NCBI RefSeq assembly: GCF_014205165.1
Contig: NZ_JACHMZ010000001.1
Coordinates: 372,001 to 436,000, forward strand
Reading direction: 5' to 3'
Length of the DNA: 64,000 nucleotides
DNA from: Micromonospora carbonacea
GTDB lineage: Bacteria; Actinomycetota; Actinomycetes; Mycobacteriales; Micromonosporaceae
The translations under genes and the position numbers were made by a program. Below, piece after piece: positions 35,489 to 42,252 of this stretch. The first letter of the stretch is position 1. Each line of letters opens with the position of its first letter. The notes beneath the pieces were generated by a model. It was not told the origin of the DNA. It did no database searches and was given only the letters and a program-made list of their open reading frames with translations.

Positions 35489-36649
35489 TTGCGACGTACC
35501 CTTTCCGCCCTCGGTCTGGCCGGCGCGCTGCTCGCGGCGGCCGTGGCGGTGCCCGCCCTGAGCGCCTCGGCGAAGCCGGAGGCCGCCCCCGGCGCCGCCC
35601 CGGACGCCGCCCCGCCGGCCGCCGCGGACCGGTCCCGGGCCGCCGACCGGCCGCTGGTCATCGGCCACCGGGGTGCGAGCGGCTACCGGCCCGAGCACAC
35701 CCTGGAGGCCTACCGGCTGGCGATCCGGATGGGCGCCGACTACATCGAGCCGGACCTGGTCCCGACGAAGGACGGCCAGCTCGTCGCCCGGCACGAGAAC
35801 GAGATCTCCGGTACGACCGACGTGGCGGCCCACCCCGAGTTCGCCGCCCGGAAGGCGACGAAGACCATCGACGGGGTGCCGGTGACCGGCTGGTTCACCG
35901 AGGACTTCACCCTGGCCGAGCTGAGGACGCTGCGGGCCACGGAGCGGCTGCCCCAGGTGCGGGTCGCCAACACCGCGTTCGACGGCAGGTTCCCGGTGCC
36001 CACCCTCCAGGAGGTCATCGACCTGGCCCGCACCGAGAGCAGGGCCCGGGGCCGCACCATCGGCGTCTACCCCGAGACCAAGCACCCGAGCTACTTCGCC
36101 TCGATCGGGCTGCCGCTGGAGGAGCCCCTGGTCGCCGTGCTGAAGGCGAACAAGCTCACCCACCGCGGCGACCCGGTGATCATCCAGTCGTTCGAGACGG
36201 CCAACCTGCGCAAGCTGGACAAGCTGACCGACGTGAAGCTGGCCCAGCTCCTCGACGCGTCGGGCCGCCCCTACGACTTCACCCTCGCCGGCGACCCCCG
36301 CACCTACGCCGACCTGGCCACCGCCTCCGGCCTGAAGTGGATCGCCGGGTACGCCGACGGCGTCGGCGCGAACAAGAACCTCATCGTCCCCCGGGACGCC
36401 GCTGGCAAGCTGCTCGCCCCCACCGCCCTGATCCGGGACGCCCACCGCCTCAAGCTGGTGGTGCACGCCTGGACGTTCCGGGCCGAGAACCAGTTCCTGC
36501 CGGCCGACTTCCGCATCGGTGCCGACCCGAACGCCCGCGGCGACAGCACCGCCGAGTACGAGCTGTTCTACGGCCTCGGCCTGGACGGCGTCTTCGCCGA
36601 CCAGCCGGACACCGCCGTCGCCGCCCGCGCCGGCCTGCCCCGCCACTGA
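35489..36649 (+). CDS. glpQ: secreted glycerophosphodiester phosphodiesterase (GlpQ type)
   Basis: Hydrolyses glycerophosphodiesters outside the cell to glycerol-3-phosphate and alcohols. 386 residues. TTG 35489 follows ACAGGAG by about 6 nt and gives a proper signal peptide (MRRTLSALGLAGALLAAAVA), so the very long upstream frame is rejected. GDPD motifs: VIGHRGASGYRPEHT (catalytic His H60, Glu69), ADYIEPDLV (metal acids), VARHENEISGTTDV (second catalytic His), YPETKHPSYF, and a C-terminal GLDGVFADQPDTAV. The long form with the ~70-residue GDPD insertion (TKTIDGVPVTGWFTEDFTL) is GlpQ-like. A terminator follows 16 bp after the stop. Confidence 0.92.
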   Translation: MRRTLSALGLAGALLAAAVAVPALSASAKPEAAPGAAPDAAPPAAADRSRAADRPLVIGHRGASGYRPEHTLEAYRLAIRMGADYIEPDLVPTKDGQLVARHENEISGTTDVAAHPEFAARKATKTIDGVPVTGWFTEDFTLAELRTLRATERLPQVRVANTAFDGRFPVPTLQEVIDLARTESRARGRTIGVYPETKHPSYFASIGLPLEEPLVAVLKANKLTHRGDPVIIQSFETANLRKLDKLTDVKLAQLLDASGRPYDFTLAGDPRTYADLATASGLKWIAGYADGVGANKNLIVPRDAAGKLLAPTALIRDAHRLKLVVHAWTFRAENQFLPADFRIGADPNARGDSTAEYELFYGLGLDGVFADQPDTAVAARAGLPRH

Positions 36650-36664
36650 CCGACCTCGCACGAA

Positions 36665-36698
36665 CGCGGCCCGTCCCCTCCACCGGGGGCGGGCCGCG
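36665..36698 (+). terminator. stem-loop terminator of the glycerophosphodiesterase gene
   Basis: CGCGGCCCGTCCCC (36665-36678) pairs with GGGGGCGGGCCGCG (36685-36698) through 14 positions with one G-T wobble. It lies 16 bp past the stop. Confidence 0.75.
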
Positions 36699-36821
36699 CT
36701 GGCTGGGCATGCCGCGGCTGTTTGGGCCTGCTGCGGCTGGGTGGCTGGCTGGTTGCGCTGCGCTGGTTGGGCGTGCTGCGGCTGGCTAGGTGCGCCGCCT
36801 GGCGGCGCGGCCCCTGTTCTG

Positions 36822-36868
36822 CCGGCTAGGGAGCTGATGTCGTAGATGGATCGGGCCCCGCACCGCCA
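36822..36868 (+). repeat. 47-nt element, direct copy A
   Basis: Begins CCGGCTAGGGAGCTGATGTC and ends GCACCGCCA. Nearly identical to copy B at 36873-36918 (one inserted C and a short swap at GTAGATGG/GTAAGTGG). Confidence 0.75.
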
Positions 36869-36872
36869 TTTT

Positions 36873-36918
36873 CCGGCTAGGGAGCTGATGTCGTAAGTGG
36901 ATCGGGCCCGCACCGCCA
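36873..36918 (+). repeat. 46-nt element, direct copy B
   Basis: Same sequence as copy A, separated from it by only 4 bases, so the pair is a tandem duplication of about 51 nt. Confidence 0.75.
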
Positions 36919-36971
36919 CGTTCCGGGCGCGTCCTGGTCAGGCCGCGTGACTGCACCTGTCACCTGCCGGT

Positions 36972-37036
36972 CCGGCAGACCTGTCCGACCCGGGTCGCAC
37001 AGCCCCGGCAGACCTGTCCGACCCGGTCGCGCAGCC
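36972..37036 (+). repeat. 33-nt tandem duplication
   Basis: Two adjacent units that begin CCGGCAGACCTGTCCGACCC and end CAGCC; the second starts at 37005. They differ by one G and one A/G change. Confidence 0.7.
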
Positions 37037-37080
37037 CCGGCGGCGCGCGGCGGGCGGCTCGGTGCGGCTCGGTGCCGAGT

Positions 37081-37105
37081 CATCTGCGACATCAGCTCCC
37101 TAGCC
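37081..37105 (-). repeat. inverted copy of the GGCTAGGGAGCTGATGTCG element
   Basis: The reverse complement reads GGCTAGGGAGCTGATGTCGC followed by AGATG, identical to copy A over 25 nt except one base. With copies A and B it forms a direct-direct-inverted trio. Confidence 0.75.
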
Positions 37106-37477
37106 TGCGAGACCGAGGCCCCGAGCCCAGACGCAGCCCGTGATGTCGGGCAGATGGGGGTATCGGCGAGGCAGGACAGGCCGATGTCCCCGGCATAGAG
37201 TCGATCATCGCCGACAGCCGCCAGCCGCCAGCCGCCAGGTGGCGGGTGGCGGGTGGTAGGTGGCGGTGGCGGGTGGCGACACACCGGCCGGTGGGCCGGT
37301 GCGGAAAGCGGCCCCGGCAGGTGCGGGGCGGCCGTACTACCGCCGCGTGACTGTCCCGGCGGGCCACCCATTCATCGCTACTTATGTGTTTCCGCCACAT
37401 GGCTCGTGGGTGACGTCACTTCTAGCGTGATCCGACACATGACGTTAACTTCCTCCGAGTCCTCACGTGGAGTCGCA

Positions 37478-38683
37478 ATGACGGTCCGGACGACGCGGCG
37501 GGTGTTCCTCTCCGCCGCCACGATGATGGCCGCGGCGCTCGCCGCCACGGCCTGTGGCAGCCCGCAGGACACCGCCTCCGGCGGCGGTGACGGTGCCGCC
37601 CCGGTGAAGGTCGGCCTGGTCTACTCCCAGTCGGGAGCGCTGGCCAGCTACGGCAAGCAGTACATCGAGGGGTTCCGGGCCGGGCTCGACCATGCCACCA
37701 GGGGCACCGGCAAGGTCGGCGACCGGACCATCGAGGTCACCGAGGTCGACGACGCGGGCGACCCGGCGAAGGCGGTGTCGGCGGCCAAGGACCTGATCGG
37801 CAAGGGCACGAAGATCATCGCCGGCTCGACCTCGTCGGGCGTGGCGCTCCAGGTGGCCCCGATCGCCGCCCAGAACAAGGTCCTGTTCATCTCCGGCCCG
37901 GCCGCCACCGACGCCGTGACCGGGGCGAACCGGTACACGTTCCGCTCGGGGCGGCAGTCCTACCAGGACGTGGTGACCGCGAGGTCGTTCATCGGCGACC
38001 CGACCGGCAAGAAGGTCGTCGTGTTCGCCCAGGACGGCGCGTTCGGCGACGCCAACGAGGCCGCCGTGAAGGCCGTCATCGGCGGTGCCGGGGCCACGGT
38101 GAGCAGCGTCCGCGCGCCGGCCAGCGCCACCGAGTTCACCCCGTTCGCGAGCCAGATCAAGGCTGCCAAGCCCGACCTGCTCTTCGTCGCCTGGGCGGGC
38201 ACCACCGCCCCCGCCATGTGGCAGACCCTCGACCAGCAGGGCGTGCTCTCCTCGACCACGGTCGTCACCGGGCTGGACATCCGCGCGTCCTGGCCGACGT
38301 TCGGCGCGGCCGGTGCCAAGATCTCCTTCCTGTCGCACTGGTTCGACGGGGCCGCCGACACCGAGGCCGCGAAGGCCGCCAAGGCGAAGGTCCCCGGCGG
38401 CACCCTCGACCTGTTCCACCCCGACGGCTTCGCCGCCGCCCAGATGGTCGTGCGCGCGGTCGAGCAGGGTGGCGACGACGTGGACAAGATGATCGCCGGC
38501 CTGGAGGGCTGGAGCTTCGAGGGCGTCAAGGGCACGATGACGATCCGCGCCGAGGACCACGCCCTGCTCCAGCCGATGTTCCAGGCGAAGCTGGCCGGCA
38601 GCGGCAGCGCGTACACGGCGACGTCGCAGAAGAGCCTGACCGGCGACGAGACCGCGCCGCCGGTCGGCCAGATGAAGGGCTGA
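37478..38683 (+). CDS. branched-chain amino acid-type ABC transporter substrate-binding lipoprotein
   Basis: Extracellular solute receptor, 401 residues, from ATG 37478 (GTGGAG upstream). The leader TTRRVFLSAATMMAAALAAT has a twin-arginine motif and the lipobox ends at C26 (ATACG), so it is probably a Tat-exported lipoprotein. The mature protein is a Periplasmic_binding_6 (LivK/Urt-like) fold: VKVGLVYSQSGALASYGKQY, IEVTEVDDAGDPAKAV, KIIAGSTSSGVALQVAPIAA, FRSGRQSYQDV, KKVVVFAQDGAFGD. Ligand may be branched-chain amino acids, urea or aromatic compounds. First gene of a five-gene operon. Confidence 0.9.
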   Translation: MTVRTTRRVFLSAATMMAAALAATACGSPQDTASGGGDGAAPVKVGLVYSQSGALASYGKQYIEGFRAGLDHATRGTGKVGDRTIEVTEVDDAGDPAKAVSAAKDLIGKGTKIIAGSTSSGVALQVAPIAAQNKVLFISGPAATDAVTGANRYTFRSGRQSYQDVVTARSFIGDPTGKKVVVFAQDGAFGDANEAAVKAVIGGAGATVSSVRAPASATEFTPFASQIKAAKPDLLFVAWAGTTAPAMWQTLDQQGVLSSTTVVTGLDIRASWPTFGAAGAKISFLSHWFDGAADTEAAKAAKAKVPGGTLDLFHPDGFAAAQMVVRAVEQGGDDVDKMIAGLEGWSFEGVKGTMTIRAEDHALLQPMFQAKLAGSGSAYTATSQKSLTGDETAPPVGQMKG

Positions 38684-38686
38684 CCC

Positions 38687-39430
38687 GTGCTCGCCACCCG
38701 CGCCCTGACCTGGCGCATCGGTGAGGTCGCCATCGTCGACGGCGTGCACCTCGACCTGGCGCCCGGCGAGTTCCTCGGCGTGATCGGGCCGAACGGCGCC
38801 GGCAAGACGTCCCTGTTCAACCTGATCACCGGCCTGCGCCCGCCGACGGCCGGCCAGGTGCTGCTCGACGGCGAGGACGTCACTGCCCTCCCGCCGCACC
38901 GGCGGGCCCGGCGCGGGCTGGGGCGTACCTTCCAGTCGTCGTCGGTGTTCGGGTCGCTGACCGTGCGGGAGAACGTGCGGCTCGCCGTACAGGCGCACCG
39001 GGGTGGCTCGATGAAGCTGTGGCGGCGGGCGGCGGCCGACCGGGGGGTGGCCGCCGCCGCCGACGCGGCGCTCGACCGGGTCGGCCTGCACCACCGGGGT
39101 ACGGCGCTCGCCGGAACCCTCGCCCACGGCGAGAAGCGCAAGCTGGAGATCGCCCTGCTGCTCGCCGGGGAGCCCCGGGTGATGCTGCTCGACGAGCCGA
39201 TGGCCGGCGTCAGCGCCGAGGACGTGCCCGAGCTGGTCGCGGTGATCCGGTCGCTGACCGGCGACAGCGGCCGGTCCGTGCTCATGGTGGAACACCACAT
39301 GGACGTGATCCTCGAACTGGCCGACCGGATCGCCGTGATGCACCACGGCGCGCTGCTGGCCTGCGACACCCCGGAGACCGTGATGGCCGACGCCACCGTC
39401 CAGGAGGCGTACCTGGGGGAGTCGCTGTGA
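38687..39430 (+). CDS. livG: branched-chain amino acid-type ABC transporter ATP-binding protein (LivG type)
   Basis: 247-residue ATPase; GTG 38687 is 3 bp after the receptor stop. Walker A GVIGPNGAGKTSLFNLITGL, Q-loop GRTFQSSSVF, signature LAHGEKRKLEIALLLA (a GEKR variant common in LivG), Walker B RVMLLDEPMAGVS, and the H-loop VEHHMDVI. The LivG-specific LITG and PMAGVS stretches fit. GTGA overlap with the next gene. Confidence 0.92.
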   Translation: MLATRALTWRIGEVAIVDGVHLDLAPGEFLGVIGPNGAGKTSLFNLITGLRPPTAGQVLLDGEDVTALPPHRRARRGLGRTFQSSSVFGSLTVRENVRLAVQAHRGGSMKLWRRAAADRGVAAAADAALDRVGLHHRGTALAGTLAHGEKRKLEIALLLAGEPRVMLLDEPMAGVSAEDVPELVAVIRSLTGDSGRSVLMVEHHMDVILELADRIAVMHHGALLACDTPETVMADATVQEAYLGESL

Positions 39431-40215
39431 CGGAACCGATCCTGACCGTCGCGGACCTGTCGGTGCGCATCGCCGGGCTGCACATCCTCCAGGGGGTGTC
39501 GTTCACCGTCGCGCCGACCGGCGTGACCGTGCTGCTCGGGCGCAACGGCGTCGGCAAGACCACCACCCTGCGTGCCGTCCTGGGGCTCACGCCCCGGGGC
39601 GGCGAGGCGCGCGGCACCGTGCGGACGGGCGGGCGGGAGTTGCTCGGCCGCCCCACCCACCGGCTCGTCCGCGCCGGGCTCGGCTACGTGCCGGAGGACC
39701 GCGACGTGTTCGCCGGGCTCACCGTCGCCGAGAACCTGCGGCTCGCCGAGCGGCGGGGCGCCACCCCGGCGTACGACCGGGTGTTCGCGCTCTTTCCGGA
39801 GCTGGACCGGCGGGGACGGCAACGGGCCGGCTCGCTCTCCGGCGGGCAGCAGCAGATGCTCGCGATCGGCCGGGTGCTGCTGAACGACAACCGGCTGCTG
39901 CTGGTCGACGAGCCGACGAAGGGGTTGGCGCCGAAGGTGGTGACCGAGGTGGCCGAGGTGCTGGAACGCGTCGCGGAGACGGTGCCGGTGCTGCTGGTCG
40001 AGCAGAACCTCGCCGTGGTCCGCCGGCTCGCCACCGACGCGGTGGTGCTCTCCGCCGGCCGGGTCGCCTGGGCCGGCGGCGCGGGCGAGCTGCTGGGCTC
40101 GGCGGAGCTGACCCGCTCCCTGCTGGGCGTGGGCTCGGGCGAGGTGCCGGTGAGCGCGAGGAGTGAGCCGGGCCTGCGAGCCCCGCAGCCGCGAACGGAA
40201 GGTGGCGCTGCGTGA
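39427..40215 (+). CDS. livF: branched-chain amino acid-type ABC transporter ATP-binding protein (LivF type)
   Basis: 262-residue second ATPase of the transporter. Walker A VLLGRNGVGKTTTLRAVLGL, GLGYVPEDRDVFAGLTVAEN (LivF hallmark), signature LSGGQQQMLAIGRVLL, Walker B LLLVDEPTKGLAPKVV, H-loop-equivalent LLVEQNLAVV (Gln in place of His, usual in LivF). Overlaps livG (GTGA) and livH (GTGA at 40212). Confidence 0.92.
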   Translation: MTEPILTVADLSVRIAGLHILQGVSFTVAPTGVTVLLGRNGVGKTTTLRAVLGLTPRGGEARGTVRTGGRELLGRPTHRLVRAGLGYVPEDRDVFAGLTVAENLRLAERRGATPAYDRVFALFPELDRRGRQRAGSLSGGQQQMLAIGRVLLNDNRLLLVDEPTKGLAPKVVTEVAEVLERVAETVPVLLVEQNLAVVRRLATDAVVLSAGRVAWAGGAGELLGSAELTRSLLGVGSGEVPVSARSEPGLRAPQPRTEGGAA

Positions 40216-41102
40216 ACACGATCGTGCTGCTGACGCTGACCGGGCTCGGCCTGGCGGCGCTGTACTTCCTCGTCGCGTCCGGGCTGTCGCTGGTCTTCGG
40301 CCTCGCCGACGTGCTCAACTTCGCCCACGGGCTGTTCCTCGGCGTCGGCGCGTACGGGACGTGGTGGGCGGCGGGCAACCTGCCCGGTGCCGGGGGCGAG
40401 GGCCTCGGCTTCGTGTTCGCCGTCGCCTTCGGGGTGGCCGCCGGCACGGCAGTCGCCGTGCTGGTCGAGCTGGTGTTGATCCGGTCGCTCTACTCGCGCA
40501 CCATCGAGCAGGTGCTCGTCACCGTCGGCCTGTCGCTGGCCGGGGTGGCGCTGCTCCAGGCCACCTGGGGCGCGGACGCCCGGCCGTTCCCCCGCCCGCA
40601 GTGGACCCGGCAGGTCACCGGGGTCCTCGGCGCGCAGGTGCCCAACGGCGGGCTGCTGCTGATCGTCGCCGCCGCCGTGGTGCTGGGGGCGCTGCTGGCG
40701 TTCCTGCGCTGGACCCGGTACGGGCTGATCATCCGGGCCGGCGTGGAGAACCGGGAGATGGTCACCGCGCTGGGCATCGACGTGCGCAAGGCGTTCACCC
40801 TGGTCTTCGCCATCGGCGGGGCCGCCGCCGCGCTGGCGGGCGCGCTCGGCGGCGTCTACTTCGGCACCGTCTCGCCCGGCCAGGGCGGCTCCCTGTTGAT
40901 CTTCGCGTTCATCGTGGTGGTGATCGGCGGCATGGGCTCCGTCGTCGGCTCCGCGTACGCGGCCGTCGCCGTCGGCCTGCTGCAACAGTTCGTCAACTAC
41001 TACGGCGCGTCCGGCGTCGGCGACCTGTGCGTCGTCGCGCTGCTGGCCGTGGTGCTGCTGCTGCGCCCCCAGGGCATCGCCGGAAAGGTGGCTCACGCAT
41101 GA
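40212..41102 (+). CDS. livH: branched-chain amino acid-type ABC transporter permease (LivH type)
   Basis: 296-residue membrane subunit with about eight hydrophobic segments. LAALYFLVASGLSLVFGLAD and VLNFAHGLFLGVGAYGTWW are the LivH N-terminal signature; VENREMVTALGIDVRKAF and the EAA-like IGGAAAALAGALGGVYFGTV follow. Coupled by overlaps on both sides. Confidence 0.91.
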   Translation: MNTIVLLTLTGLGLAALYFLVASGLSLVFGLADVLNFAHGLFLGVGAYGTWWAAGNLPGAGGEGLGFVFAVAFGVAAGTAVAVLVELVLIRSLYSRTIEQVLVTVGLSLAGVALLQATWGADARPFPRPQWTRQVTGVLGAQVPNGGLLLIVAAAVVLGALLAFLRWTRYGLIIRAGVENREMVTALGIDVRKAFTLVFAIGGAAAALAGALGGVYFGTVSPGQGGSLLIFAFIVVVIGGMGSVVGSAYAAVAVGLLQQFVNYYGASGVGDLCVVALLAVVLLLRPQGIAGKVAHA

Positions 41103-42214
41103 CCGACTCGATGGTCGAGGCGCCCCCGGCGCGGGTGCCGGACGAGCTGACCCCGCACCGGCGGGGCTGGCACGGGCTGCGGCCCTACCTGCCGCTGGTG
41201 GCGCTGGCCGTGGCGGCGGTCCTGCCGTACTCGACGCTGGAGCTGCCCGGGGTCTTCGAGGGGCCGCTGAACTCGCCCGGCACCCTGCAACTGCTCGCCG
41301 TGTGCCTCGTCTTCGGCGGCCTCGCCGCCGGCTACGACCTGCTGTTCGGGCGCACCGGGATGCTCTCCTTCGGGCACGCCCTCTACTTCGCCGCCGGCGT
41401 GTACGGCACCGACATCCTGGTCACCCGGGCCGGGCTGCCGCTGTGGCAGGCCGCGCTGCTCACGGTCACCGGCGGGACGGTCCTCGCCGGGCTGCTCGGC
41501 GCGGTGGCGCTGCGGACGGCCGGGATCGCGTTCGCCATGGTCACCCTCGCCTTCGCGCAGGTCGGGGCGATCCTGGTGGCCCGGGACTTCGGCGGGCTCA
41601 CCGGCGGCGAGGAGGGGCTGCCGCTGGACGTGTCCGGGCTGCCCGCCGGGCTGGTCGGGGTGGCCAACACCGTCAACCTGTACTGGCTGGCGCTGGCGTA
41701 CCTGGCCCTGGTGGTCCTCGTGGTGCACCGGGTGTCCGGCTCGCCGACCGGGCGGGTGCTCGCCGGGCTGCGCGACGACGAGCGGCGGATCGGGGTGCTC
41801 GGGCTCGACCCGTACCGGTTCAAGCTGGTCGCGTTCACCCTGGCCGGCGGGCTCGCGGCCGGCGGGGGAGTGGTCTACTGCCTGATCGTCGGCGGCGCGT
41901 CGCCGCACGTCACCTCCAGCGAGCTGACCCTGTCGCTGCTGGTGATGGTGGTGCTCGGCGGGCCCGGCACCCGCTGGGGGCCGGTGCTCGGCGGCGTCGG
42001 CTACATGTACCTGGACCACCGGCTCACCGCGTTCGGCAGCAGCGACGCGGTGGAGTCGCTGCCGGCGTTCCTGAGCCGCCCCCTGAGCCAGCCGCTGTTC
42101 GTGCTGGGCACGGTGTTCATCCTGGCCGTCTACTTCTTCCCCGGTGGCCTGGCCAGCCTCCGCACCCGCCTCGGCCCGCTGACCCGCCACCTGCCCGCCC
42201 GCCGCACCCCTTGA
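41099..42214 (+). CDS. livM: branched-chain amino acid-type ABC transporter permease (LivM type)
   Basis: 371-residue membrane subunit, last gene of the operon, starting at an ATGA overlap with livH. LAAGYDLLFGRTGMLSFGHA is the LivM signature; VLAGLRDDERRIGVLGLDPY and KLVAFTLAGGLAAGGGVVYC follow, with about ten membrane segments. The C-terminus (GPLTRHLPARRTP) is basic and cytoplasmic. Confidence 0.91.
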   Translation: MTDSMVEAPPARVPDELTPHRRGWHGLRPYLPLVALAVAAVLPYSTLELPGVFEGPLNSPGTLQLLAVCLVFGGLAAGYDLLFGRTGMLSFGHALYFAAGVYGTDILVTRAGLPLWQAALLTVTGGTVLAGLLGAVALRTAGIAFAMVTLAFAQVGAILVARDFGGLTGGEEGLPLDVSGLPAGLVGVANTVNLYWLALAYLALVVLVVHRVSGSPTGRVLAGLRDDERRIGVLGLDPYRFKLVAFTLAGGLAAGGGVVYCLIVGGASPHVTSSELTLSLLVMVVLGGPGTRWGPVLGGVGYMYLDHRLTAFGSSDAVESLPAFLSRPLSQPLFVLGTVFILAVYFFPGGLASLRTRLGPLTRHLPARRTP

Positions 42215-42252
42215 TCGACGGGGTGGCGGGCCGGGGCTGGTAGGAATGGGGG

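Larger units (their letters stand above)
36699..37477. other. repeat-rich intergenic region without genes
   Basis: Nearly 800 bases with no supported coding frame. It holds a degenerate GGCTGG/GCTGCG stretch (36698-36790), two direct copies and one inverted copy of a GGCTAGGGAGCTGATGTCG element, a 33-nt tandem duplication, a run of GGTGGCGGGTGGCGG/CAGCCGCCAGCCGCC repeats around 37205-37275, and the promoter region of the ABC operon after 37370, including ATGTG-N7-CACAT (37384-37400) and the palindrome GTGACGTCAC (37410-37419). Confidence 0.6.

Noticed and set aside
33593..36649. 1018-codon open frame upstream of the phosphodiesterase
   Set aside because: The first ~630 codons are antisense to ktrA/ktrB. 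A ribosome site and signal peptide place the start at TTG 35489.
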